Shown in pieces: positions 21,137 to 30,066 of a stretch of 38,714 bases of DNA. The notes under the pieces are model-generated. The model made no database searches, was not told the DNA's origin, and worked only from the letters and a program-made list of their open reading frames with translations. Position 1 is the stretch's first letter, and every line of letters starts with the position of its first letter. A program made the position numbers and the translations under genes. Origin of the DNA: Teratosphaeria epicoccoides (lineage: Eukaryota > Ascomycota > Dothideomycetes > Mycosphaerellales > Teratosphaeriaceae); the NCBI GenBank assembly GCA_021401465.1, contig JADDMT010000203.1, positions 1 through 38,714 on the forward strand, read 5' to 3'.

Positions 21137-22633
21137 TTAGCGACTACTAGTCGGGGGCTTCCTGACCGAACCTGAAGCAGGAGAGTCTTTCTTGTTGCGG
21201 TCCGCTAGGGACTGCCTACCCGCACGGGGTCCACTAAACACCCCGAAGCGACTATGAGTAACGGGGGTAGCAACGCCACGAAGAGAGGCCGGCATCTTCT
21301 TCTTTAGTAGGTTGCGAGGGAGCTCGTCTTCGGAGCCTATAGTAGCCGGAGAACTAGCGACACCCTTACCGCGCCTAGTCGCGACGACTACCTCATCCTT
21401 AGCATCAGAAGGCGAAGAGACTCGAGCGCGCTTGCGGCTGTTGCGCTCGGCCCTCGAGATCATCTTGCGCTTCTTGACACGAGTGTCGACCACATCATCG
21501 GACTCGGTGTCTCCCTTAGGCGTAACTAGTGCGGTGACACTACGGCGCGAAGGGATCACATCAGGACTAAAGGTATCCTGAGCGTCGTCATCCTCCTCAT
21601 CCTCAAAGATCTGGCCTAGAGGCTTGTGCCTTAGCGTCTTGACGGACGCAGTGCGGGTCGCAAGCAGGGAAGGCTCGGCTTCCTCGTCGCTGACCTCAAT
21701 TTCGGCCCTGGCCCTCTTCTTCTTCTTGGACAGTAGCGTCGAGGCGGCGTAGGCAGCGGCGCTACAATGTGTTAGCTGTACGCACGCGACAGGATTCGAG
21801 TAAGTAACTTACGGCTTAGTCCTTAGGACCGGCTCAGAGGCAGGCTGCCTCTCGGTACGGCACTAGGGCGTGGCCTTAGCGGCGGGAGTAGCGAATTACT
21901 TGATGACCTTCTTGCGGATCATCCGCGTTTCGAAGTCATCGTTAATAGAGGCAAGGGCCCCGAGTTGCTGACGCTGACGGCTAGTCGAATACTTCTCGAC
22001 GCCAACGTTAGCCTAGCGGAAAAGTCAGCATTTCATACTTAGAGGGTACCCGCACTGTATGCGTACTATGGCGAAGGTCTCGACCCTAACGGTTAGCACC
22101 TTCAAGATCTTCTAGACTAAGTCTGCGATTAGACCCAGACAAACGTTTTCGCCTGTTAGCAGAGAGTCGAAGCAAACGCTGCCGTGAGAACGGTTAGCAG
22201 TCGCGGTGAAGCACAAGAGGGCGCCAAGCAGGTAGGCGAGTGCCTCGCGGTACTTAGCCTGTAGCCTGTTCATAGTCGGAGTGCCTTTAGCAATCCCCTT
22301 GTCGCGCGTACTCTAGAAGTCATCGATGTTACGGCAGAGCTAGTTGTACTCGCTATACACCTCTTCAGGGAGGTCTTGGCATTTTTGATGCTTGCCATTA
22401 TAGTTGACACAATTGCGGTAGACACCGCCCTCATCAAACCCGCCGACGCAGATCTCGGCTACGCTTCGGTTAGTACAAGTCACGCATACCTCGCGGGTAG
22501 GGGACGCCTTACTAACACGCGGAGGAGAGATGTGTGCAGCTTGGCTACTAAGGTTGTCGAGGCATCGTCGACACGAGCGACGATCGCGGGCAGAGCGAGT
22601 AGCGTCGAACTTAGTCTGCAGCACATGAGCCAT
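21137..22633 (-). pseudogene. Antisense gene of element A: Cys-rich, probably nuclear protein of unknown function
   Basis: One frame of 499 codons from ATG (complement of 22631-22633) to TAA (complement of 21137-21139), convergent with gag-pol. It is interrupted by about eight stops, nearly all TAG/TAA of RIP type, plus one TGA inside a small compensated indel near 22030. Residues 21-24 are CRRC. A second cluster has Cys at 50, 53, 62, 75 and 85 and Tyr78 (Cys in copy B), giving C-x2-C-x8-C-x12-C-x2-C-x6-C, close to fungal Zn2Cys6. The middle region is unrecognised. The C-terminal third has an acidic run (EDEEDDD, about residue 345), basic patches KKRK (387-390) and SRKRAR (about 400), and Ser/Pro-rich linkers, which suggests a nuclear protein. 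I recognise no named family. Plus-strand frames here are shadows. Confidence 0.75.
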
Positions 22634-23431
22634 TATAGCTAAGACGGGTTAATTGATCTTGATTGATTGATTGAAGAAGAAGGAGCTCTAGTACGGACCC
22701 GCAGACACGGCAAGGCGCAAGCTAAGCGAAGTAGGAGCGGAGGTCGATGTTAGTGTCTTAGAACAGGAAAGTTTAGGAAGCGACGAGGTTTTTATACCCT
22801 CTGACAGCCCCCCTGTTGCCTACCGCAACCGTTGAGCTAGTAACTCGAACTACATGCGCAGAGCACCTGCCTTTAGTTGACTTACAAGGGGACCGAATGA
22901 TGCAATAACGGATAACGCGGCTGTCACGCATGTGCGCCGACCGCACTCGTGCTAGCCTACTAGCATGGAAATGTGGCGAGGCCCGCGCTAGGAGCGCGCT
23001 CCTGCCGTTTCGAGCGGCGCGCGCAGAGCGTCCGCGCACTTTCCTACTACCCCGAGGTTCTGCGACACGTTCTTCACGGTCACGACTAAATAGGGACGGC
23101 CAAGCTACTTGGCGAGGCCGGCGCGCATGCTCGCCCTATAATTTCAAGGATTAACCGAAGTACGTACTCGTGGTTTCCTGATATCTCGATCCGCATGTAA
23201 AGCGAAGGTGTTACGAAGCCGCCTAACATGTAACAGATTGAAACCCGCCCGAGTCAGCAGCCTCCGCCCCGTACTCGCTGCGAAGGTGTTAAGGTATGCG
23301 CATGACACATGTTACGCAGGCTATCTACCTATTTACCCTTGCGCGGTGTGAGCGTGCCACATCCCGTACCCTATATGTTCTGCGTGCGTCACTTAGTAAG
23401 GCTAGGGACATCCTCATAGGAGGAGGGGCAG
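22634..23431. other. Antisense upstream region and 3' internal end of element A
   Basis: About 800 bp without a convincing gene. It holds the antisense TATA box, the palindrome AGGAGCGCGCTCCT (22990-23003), the inverted repeat GCCAAG-cta-CTTGGC (23099-23113) and the polypurine tract AGGAGGAGGGG just before the LTR. The open frames on both strands at 22773-23154 lie in GC-rich sequence and are not counted. Confidence 0.6.
22789..22796 (-). promoter_or_regulatory. TATA box of the antisense gene, element A
   Basis: GGG-TATAAAAA-CC on the minus strand, 156 bp upstream of the antisense ATG. Conserved at the equivalent position in element B. Confidence 0.55.
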
Positions 23432-23791
23432 TGATACGGTTGATACTAGGGGACCATTTGAACCGCATGGGTTCTAATGGCCGCCCTTGGCATGCAGTGA
23501 CCCTGCCACATATAGCAAGGGGGTCCTTCGTACATACGTTAGCTCGTATGTCGTCCGAGTAGGATCAGTTGTCGACGTAGGACGCCCCTACGTCGCTAAC
23601 CCTACGGTACCCCTACGGGGTTAGGCTCGGACATGCTTTCCCTAATTGAGGAGCGTCGGGGGTTATAAGCACCCTTAGCGCCACCTCTGCGATAAGCAGA
23701 AAGCAGCGCTGTCTTGTACCTACTAAAAGGTCGGATTACTCTGTCACACTACGAGATATTTTCATATCATATAGCACATACATCTATATCA
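23432..23791 (+). repeat. 3' LTR of element A
   Basis: 360 bp, TGATACGG to TATATCA, partner of 15623-15982. Followed by the target duplication ATTAC. Confidence 0.95.
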
Positions 23792-23796
23792 ATTAC

Positions 23797-23848
23797 TCTG
23801 TCAGACTACGAGATATTTCCATATCATATAGCATATACATCTATATTA
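23797..23848 (+). repeat. 3' LTR of element B, last 52 bp
   Basis: Continues the LTR broken at 15622 and ends TATATTA. Beyond it begins an ORF unrelated to LTR elements, so this is the outer end of B. Confidence 0.9.
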
Positions 23849-25356
23849 GCTAGAGACTAGCTCTAGTTTAATAATTCGACTGTCGAATGCCTCCGTGATT
23901 ACCTCTGTATTTCGTCTAATTGTTTGTAGCGCTAGAGTACCTAGTAAAGCTCAGACTAGCAGATTAGACGAAGGGTCTTGTTTGTGGCCTCGCTATGTGC
24001 TCACATAGCGACTTGTAGTAGCGGCCTCATCTTTAGCGAGAATGGCGTGTATGACAGGGTCGCTAACATCGTAACTATACTGTTGTGTTAGGGGGGGTAG
24101 CCTGTCTTTAATGTCTGAGCCATGACGGTCTTCTAAGAGCTCTTAGAGCTTAGCGTCTATAAGACTAAATCTACTAGTGTCTAAAGTGTTAGCTGCTAGC
24201 TCGTCATTACTTACGAGCTGCTTGTCTAGTAACTAGGGGGCGTTCTTCTTGAGGTAAGTAATCTAAGCAGCTATCTGAGCGTCTGTTTTAAAGAGCACTA
24301 TGTTAATCTAGAGATTGTACTTATTGTCAGCCTTAGGCGGAGTCCTGAATAGTTCTAGCATCTTCTTGATATTGTCGTATAGCTCTATATCGATCTTAGT
24401 AAATTGCTATGTAACTAGATCTACGGGTTGACTGTCGATAAAGAGGTGCCCCTAGTATCGTGGAAATGACTTGATATCCTTAAGATGATCGTGCTTGACA
24501 TGACTTAGCAGAAAGTCGATAAGCAGGGGTTTGTCTTCAAGATCGTTGTATTCGTTGTCGTACAAGGTCACTACCCTGTCACACTAGTACTCTAGCTCTG
24601 CTACAGACATAGTATCGACCTTGTTATGCCGCTTAGTTAAGGTAAAGGTCTTTACTTGCTTCTAAACCTTCAGATTAATTCTTAAACACTTTAGCACTAG
24701 CGCTAGCAGATTCAGAAGAGAGCTTCTTGCTGCCTTGCCTTTACCCTGTGTCGATTAAGGCTGCGGCTGCTCTGTGACTACACGATACAAGCTAGTAGGA
24801 GTACCGCCGTGTAGTGTTACCTTAGCTAGTAGGAGAGGTTTGTGTCCTATACACTCTTAATTAGCGACAGGGACCATACTAGCGTAGGATGTAAACGCTA
24901 GCAGTCCTTAAGGGACTTGAGCTACTTGACAGCGCTTCGCACGAGCTGCCTGAAGATGACGAGGCTCTAGAGTTAGTTGTAGACCCGCATTTGTCTTGGC
25001 AGAGGCTAGTTGTAGTGTAGTCGCAGCTATAGTCGACGCATCAGGGTTAGGGTTAGACCTAGGGGTCTAGTCGATATTAGCTTCTGCGAGACTAGACGGT
25101 TAGTCAAATGCCATGAAAACTAGGGCGTAGTAGGCGCTCGCAGTGTAATCATAGAGGCCTCTAACGACTTACCCTAAAGGCCTTACGTTGCTAGTTAGGG
25201 CGTTATTAGCATTACTATTGCTCGATAGGTAGGATTAACTATTAAGTAGTAGTTATACCGGGGTACTTCGTGATTATAAAGAGCGTAGGGTGTTCCTAAT
25301 ACTAGACAAGCTATCATCTAGTCTCTAATACGCTGCAGATATGCTAGCTCTGCCAT
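23849..25356 (-). pseudogene. RIP-damaged ORF of unknown function, cut off by element B
   Basis: A minus-strand frame with Gln/Trp-type stops reads from about 25200 to 23849 and is still open where B begins, so its C-terminus lies beyond B. A possible ATG is at 25356, but the first 50 codons after it are in another frame, so the start is uncertain or there is an indel. The N-terminal half is low in complexity and rich in Ala, Ser, Thr and Gln. The second half is charged and helical, with stretches such as DIELYDNIKKMLELFRTPPK. I recognise no domain. It lies head to tail behind the integrase-core gene and could be a companion gene of the same element. Confidence 0.5.
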
Positions 25357-25395
25357 AATAGCTTAATGATACTAAGCAAAGAGGTAGTAATTAAA

Positions 25396-27476
25396 TCAAT
25401 CAAAAAACAGTGTTACGGGGGACCTATTAATTAGCAGGCGAAAGACATAGAGTAGTAGTAGTCTTGTTCGATTCAATGAGGAGCGCACTAACAGTCTTAT
25501 AAGCTACACATTGTTAAAGCTATCTAACAGCTGTGTTATCTACTCTAGAAGTAGTAGTGTTAGTCTATTAATAGCCTCATGCACCTGTAGATCAACATTC
25601 GGTTAGAAACGAGGTACTACATAATGCTTGTTAGACTATGCTAGCTTTAGCTTAGTGTTACTAGCATCTAGATAGGCCTTTGCGGAGTTGCGGAGGTAAT
25701 AGTAGGCGAGCTCATGTAGCCTTCTGCTACTCTCTAGCTCATTAGCGTCGCTAGTAATAGCAGCCATATTAACGCCGACCTATACTAAGGTACTAGCGTA
25801 CTATGTTAACGTGTCTGCAGGAAGGTACTCATTAATATCTGCCAAGAGTTAGCAAAGTGCCTCGAGGCGTACTACGACTACACTATAATTAGCGTACTAG
25901 GTAGGGGTCATGCATATTAAGCGAAGTTAAAGAGCTCTTAACAGCTCTCTAGTGCGTCGAGCGACTCTGTAAGTGCTCTGTGATTAGGACTTACTAAAAC
26001 CTGTAGCTTTAAGGTATTCCTTAATCGCTGCTAATTAGGGACTATTAGCATCAATTCGCATACTACTTTAGCGGCTAGGTATAGTCTTATAACTCTCCGG
26101 ATATCTATACAGCCGCTTAGGGACCCCTAGCACACAATGTAGCCGCCGTAGTTAGCTGCGAATCTTGTAGTTCCTCTACAAGATTAAGAACTTAGTAGCA
26201 GCTGTCCGGATGATAGGCATGTAGACTACAATAAAGGCAATCTTGTTAGAGAGGCAGTCTTCGCTCTAATAGCCGCTATCTTTAAGCACTTGAAACTAGT
26301 CTCTCTAGTAATTAAGCTTAGTCTTTAAGAGCTAGCCCTACTACACCTCAATGCGCTAATTCATCTTGCTTGTCCTATACTAATAACAATTAGCGAATGT
26401 AAGCTTGTTCCTTAGTAGTAGCTAGGGTCTAAAGACTAGCTGCTTAGCTTGCTAGCAATGCTACACGTCTAGCTAGCGTAGGGGCTCGTCGTCGTCGTCG
26501 TCGTCTTGATCGTCAGAGTCGTCTATCTTGTCAACTGACAATAGCCCTTAGTCGCTAGCTGTAGCTACTACTCTTGCCACGAATTAAGCCTCTTGCTAAT
26601 CGCCTAGCTCCTCTACGTCTAGACAACGGCCTTCGCCTACCTCCCTACGAGCTTCTTGTGACAGCTAAAAGTAAGCATCAGCTAGATCTAGTGTCTTAAG
26701 ACCCCTGTCGCTCTAGATTATTTAAGGCACTATTAAGAACTCCTGCATACATCGAGAGTATTATGTAAGGACGCTTAGCTTTGTGCGTCTGACAATGCTA
26801 ACATAGATCTACATGATATTACAAGACTACACGTTAATAGTAGCGTAAATGCTAATTCTAAACATCTCTATCTTGTAATAGGCGTTAATTAACTAGCCCT
26901 AGTTCGGTCTAGGAGCTCGAAGGACACTACGCTTTACCCTTAAAGGATGACTACGCTCTTGAAAGCCCTAGGGGTTAACGCTCTATGCGGCTTAGAAAAG
27001 GCGATCACTATTACGATTAAGTAGTAAGTATACTATAATTAGACTATAAGTGTCCTTACTGTCTAACTGTCCTGTATGCATGTCGAAAGTGCATGTATAG
27101 GTTCTCCCTGCCATAATGCAGAGTATTACCTTTGTCATACTTACTACGTAATAGTAGTATAAGTCACTACTCTTCCCTTTCCCCTTCCTCTTAATTAAGC
27201 TTCTTCTTATAGCTAAGGGTAATACGTTGCCGCTACAACGTTCTGCGGCTTATGTCGTATCTATTCGCAGACAATACATCTAGTATCTCCTTGTTAGTAG
27301 ACTGCTAGCACTAGTGTTAGTACTCTATAAGGCAGTTAACCTTTGCTGCGACTTCGCCTCTAATATAAGGTACATATTTGCGGAAGCCCTAATCATCAAG
27401 CTGCCTTGCCTTGCGAGGCAACTGCGACTGATAATCGTCTGTTCTTCCCGCATGATAGTCTCCTAGATATTAACAT
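25396..27476 (-). pseudogene. Fungal DDE integrase-core domain protein, RIP-damaged
   Basis: From about 27130 to the TGA at 25396-25398 one minus-strand frame gives a protein of the fungal integrase-core (rve-like) type. A W-x-I-[D]-A-Y motif has its Asp changed to Asn (GAC to AAC, 26883-26888, a TpG to TpA change). IYATIN follows, then the second catalytic motif SDRG (near 26701-26712), and later NQRIE (Q as TAG) followed by VWW, with the catalytic Glu near 26349. Between the last two is an insertion with a poly-Asp run coded by (CGT)n at about 26484-26506. Upstream, in another frame, is a helix-turn-helix-like part (EILDVLSANRYDISRRTL). The start (27476 or later) is uncertain. The family occurs as domesticated-looking or transposon genes in fungi; the function here is unknown. 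Confidence 0.68.
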
Positions 27477-28021
27477 GGCAGACGCTAATAGCTATAGCTT
27501 GCTACACATACTTGTGCTAGTGTGGCTAGTCGATTATCTGAGGTAGCATAGTGAAAACAATAACAATATTAGTGCTGATAGATTATTGTTGATAGGTAAA
27601 TAGGCCTATATATGAGTTAGAAGGTCGATTCTTGATGTGGCCGAGAACACCCCTCATGTGGAATTGGCACATTTGGACCGCCGTCGGTCAGGTTCGGATT
27701 CTAGGGGTCAGCTTGAAGATCCGACCGGTCAAGTCCGGATGCGCGCGGTCAAATTTGCATTTCCACAGGTCAACCTCGGATTTTGGGCGGTCGGACTTAG
27801 GCTTGGCACGTCAAGTTCTCATCCAAACAGGTCGGATCTAGCGGATTGCTGGCGGTCACCACTCCCACCACACCGCCACATCCGACCACCTACATCGTCG
27901 CCTGCCCTGCATCATCGCCCGCCCATCACAGCGCGCAGCCTAAACCGCCACGACGCACCAGCAAAAACAAAAAAAAAACGTCTCCCTCCGCCTCCCCTCC
28001 TGACTCCTCAGCCCCTCCTCC
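27477..28021. other. Boundary between RIP-mutated DNA and the gene island
   Basis: TpA-rich RIP sequence ends at about 27620. From there base composition is normal. The stretch contains the 20-21 bp phased repeat (next entry) and a pyrimidine/A-rich tract near 27960-28080. I see no gene; the plus-strand frames 27637-28092 are repeat and low-complexity sequence. Confidence 0.6.
27686..27850 (+). repeat. Degenerate tandem repeat with a 20-21 bp period
   Basis: GGTC(A/G) or its close variant recurs at 27686, 27706, 27727, 27747, 27768, 27789, 27809 (CGTCAAG) and 27830, so the steps are 20, 21, 20, 21, 21, 20 and 21 bp. Each is followed by a variant of AGTTCGGATT. A further GGTC at 27854 is slightly out of phase. 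The period is not a multiple of three, so it is not a protein repeat; it equals about two helical turns. Confidence 0.75.
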
Positions 28022-28267
28022 CTACTTTCCCCCCTTCTGATTCTCCGCCCCCTCCACCCTCTCCCTCTCCATCTTCTCCAGCTCCTTCTTAGCTTTCTCC
28101 TCCTTCCGATCATCCTTCCTCTTCCTCTCCACCATCCTCAACACCCTGCGCGCGCCCTCCTCCGACGCCCACATCGAGTCCATAGCCCTATGGCCTTCTG
28201 GAGCACGTGGGTTGGTGGTGGCGAAGGGGTCAGTCTTGTTGCTGTTGTTGATGTTCGTGTCCGCCAT
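28022..28267 (-). CDS. Small basic protein, 81 residues, unknown function
   Basis: Intact frame from ATG (complement of 28265-28267, context AACCATGGC, a good fungal start) to TAG (28022-28024). The protein starts MADTNINNSNKTDPF, has a short conserved-looking middle (APEGHRAMDSMWASEEGARRV) and ends in a highly charged Lys/Glu/Arg helix of about 40 residues, probably a coiled coil or single alpha-helix. No signal peptide or membrane segment. The frame is open upstream to 28627, but that part is (TTG)n-coded poly-Thr and other low-complexity sequence and looks like 5' UTR. Small proteins of this kind are common and uncharacterised in ascomycetes. No RIP damage. Confidence 0.65.
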   Translation of the reverse strand: MADTNINNSNKTDPFATTNPRAPEGHRAMDSMWASEEGARRVLRMVERKRKDDRKEEKAKKELEKMERERVEGAENQKGGK

Positions 28268-28934
28268 GGTTGATCTCGAAGTTTTTGTTTGGGTTGTGGT
28301 TTCGGATTTGGTCCTTGATTTTCTCCCTGAGTGGAATGGATCTTGGTTGTTTGGATGTGGATGTTGTTGAGTCTTTCCAAGAAAAAGTGATTTGAGTGTT
28401 GTTGTTGTTGTTGTCGTTGTCGAGTTGGTGGAAATGTGAGAGAAGTGCAGGATTGAGAAAGGAGTTCTGGCATGGTGCGTGATTGGGCGAAACACGACAG
28501 ATGTGACGGAGGACTTCGAGTCCGCATCGCTTTGTTCCTGCATTTGACGAGCGTCGAGTCTTTCACATGCAGAACTTAACGCTCTGTCAATCTGGCACGG
28601 TCTCTCGACAGAATGTGTAGGCGCCAATGTCCCCTCAGGTAGTCTCTGGACTTGGGGCGAATATCCCTACTGACGACTCACGTCAACGCCACGTGCGACC
28701 AGAGCTTCTTATACAAGGTCATCTTCATGTTAGAGTTTCACCAAACTTATTATTCAGTCCATCTTTGACATGTCTGTACAAACAGGTCTGTGCCGATCGT
28801 TCTCGAAGATATTCCATCGTTTAAGTCTACGCCATTCATCTTGCCTCGTGCCTGCACCTACAACTCGCCCCTTTTCTCCTCCAAACAGCCAATTGACCCG
28901 GTCCCTCCCCTCCAACCATCCCAACTCTCTCCAC

Positions 28935-29240
28935 CTAAGAAGACCCCATGACAGTTCCCGGCATAAGGATCGGCTCCTTATCACTGAAATTCTTGACATC
29001 CGCCAAGATTTCCTGCACCTCAGGCCCGCTTCTCACCTTGGCAAAGTCGTCGGGGTTCTTGAACTCGAGAATGGCCTGCACGAGATACGGATCCTCTTCG
29101 CGGAACTGCAAGACTTTCCAGCCGGTCAGGCCGTAGGGGGCCCATTTGGATTGCACGAAGGGCATGTGCGTGGACAGGTAGTAGTCCATGTTGAACTTGA
29201 CGCCTTGGGCGTAGAGGACGGTGACGGTGACGCCAGGCAT
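28935..29240 (-). CDS. EthD-domain protein, 101 residues
   Basis: An intact single-exon frame of typical length for EthD proteins (about 100 residues, dimeric alpha/beta barrel). Starts MPGVTVTVLYAQGVKFNMDY, followed by the characteristic YYLSTHMPFVQSKWAPYGLTGW segment and a C-terminal FKNPDDFAKVRSGPEVQEIL helix. EthD was first described next to bacterial ether-degradation genes. Fungal members are soluble small proteins whose substrate is mostly unknown, related to stress-responsive dimeric barrels. No intron, targeting signal or RIP damage. The start codon is followed at once by the conserved N-terminal strand, which supports it. Confidence 0.85.
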   Translation of the reverse strand: MPGVTVTVLYAQGVKFNMDYYLSTHMPFVQSKWAPYGLTGWKVLQFREEDPYLVQAILEFKNPDDFAKVRSGPEVQEILADVKNFSDKEPILMPGTVMGSS

Positions 29241-30066
29241 TTTCTTGGTCGGTGGTGCGTTTGTGGGTGGAGCTGGAGGGGGAGGTCAGATTGGGGGTGG
29301 GGTGGTGCGGAGGGTGGGTGATGAGCTCACTTGTAGTGTTTTGTATGGTGTAGATTGATCAAGAGCTGCTGCTGTGTGACCTGCAGGAAGAGGTCTGCAT
29401 CGGCCTCCTCGGTCTGTTTTATCAACACCTCAGGTGCCCCACCTGCGAGCACCAAGGTCCCCTGATCATCTCTCATTTACCCCGCCGCCAATGAATGTTC
29501 CCTTGCATCCGAATCTCCCTCACTACATACGTTGGGCATTGGCGATCACAGGCAGCTCCTTAAACTGCTGGGCATAGTTCCGAATCGAGCAATCTTAGCA
29601 ATCTTCCCCTTCACAGGACTCGGCTCGGGTGGTCGGCTTACCAGGCCAGGGTCGAGCCGATGCAAGCATACTTTGATGTATGATGGGTAGCGTTGGTTCC
29701 TGGAGTCTCTTGATGGACGGCAGGCTTATTTCGGTCTGCCGTGATACTGGGCAGAGGATATTATTGTTGAGCGCGGCTATGCCCAGCGCTGATCTCTGCT
29801 CGGACGTCTCTGAAGTAGACCTGGCTCGAGGGAGTGACATCTAGTCAGAGCGTGCCTTCCCGATTTGATCATGGTTCAGTGCAGATTCACATGCAGATCT
29901 GTTTGCATGCCCCTCGCCACTTCCTCGTGAAAGATGCGCTTTCCCGATGCTGCTCAAACATCGACTCGAAGCTTCCATGATTCGACAGACATTCCCGAGC
30001 TTCAAAGCGGATCTTTTCCGCACGTTCCACTGTACTCACACACCATAGCATCAACACCAATACTGT
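29241..30066. other. Intergenic: divergent promoters of the EthD and NudC-type genes
   Basis: The two genes point away from each other, so this 826-bp stretch should hold both promoters. Several open frames exist on both strands (for example 29595-29840 and 29887-30339, minus), but none has recognisable content. Confidence 0.5.

Larger units (their letters stand above)
15623..23791 (+). mobile_element. Element A: complete 8.2-kb chromovirus with an antisense gene
   Basis: Two 360-bp LTRs and the target duplication ATTAC on both sides (15618-15622, 23792-23796). It sits inside the LTR of a relative (B). Order: 5' LTR, leader, one gag-pol frame on the plus strand (16032-20996), a gap of about 140 bp, a second gene on the minus strand (22633 to 21137) with its own upstream region, polypurine tract, 3' LTR. 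The LTRs differ at eight positions, all transitions, seven of them CpA/TpG to TpA. Apart from RIP the two LTRs are therefore nearly identical and the insertion is young. It is dead because of RIP stops. Confidence 0.95.
3540..23848 (+). mobile_element. Element B: old A-family element, host for H, C and A
   Basis: Present in three pieces: 3540-8272 (pol from just after the RT YxDD motif, antisense gene, promoter region), 15073-15622 (3' internal end, polypurine tract, first 308 bp of the 3' LTR) and 23797-23848 (last 52 bp of the LTR). Pieces one and two are separated by element C with the target duplication CTCGA (8268-8272) / CTTAA (15068-15072). Pieces two and three are separated by element A with ATTAC (15618-15622 / 23792-23796). 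From 3540 to at least 7880, B is colinear with A at a constant offset of 14917. It carries many more TpA changes than A, so it was exposed to RIP more often or for longer. Its 5' half is beyond the left edge. Confidence 0.9.

Noticed and set aside
22773..23154. Arg/Ala-rich ORFs on both strands in the GC-rich part of element A (also 7841-8122 in B)
   Set aside because: Composition-driven; they overlap each other and the antisense promoter region, with no conserved features beyond base composition.
27637..28092. Plus-strand ORF of 151 codons
   Set aside because: It covers the 20-21 bp repeat and a C/A-rich tract, ends in poly-Pro/Ser, and shows no protein-like features.
28268..28627. N-terminal extension of the small basic protein to 201 residues
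   Set aside because: The extension is coded by (TTG)n and other low-complexity DNA, while a good start context is found at 28267.
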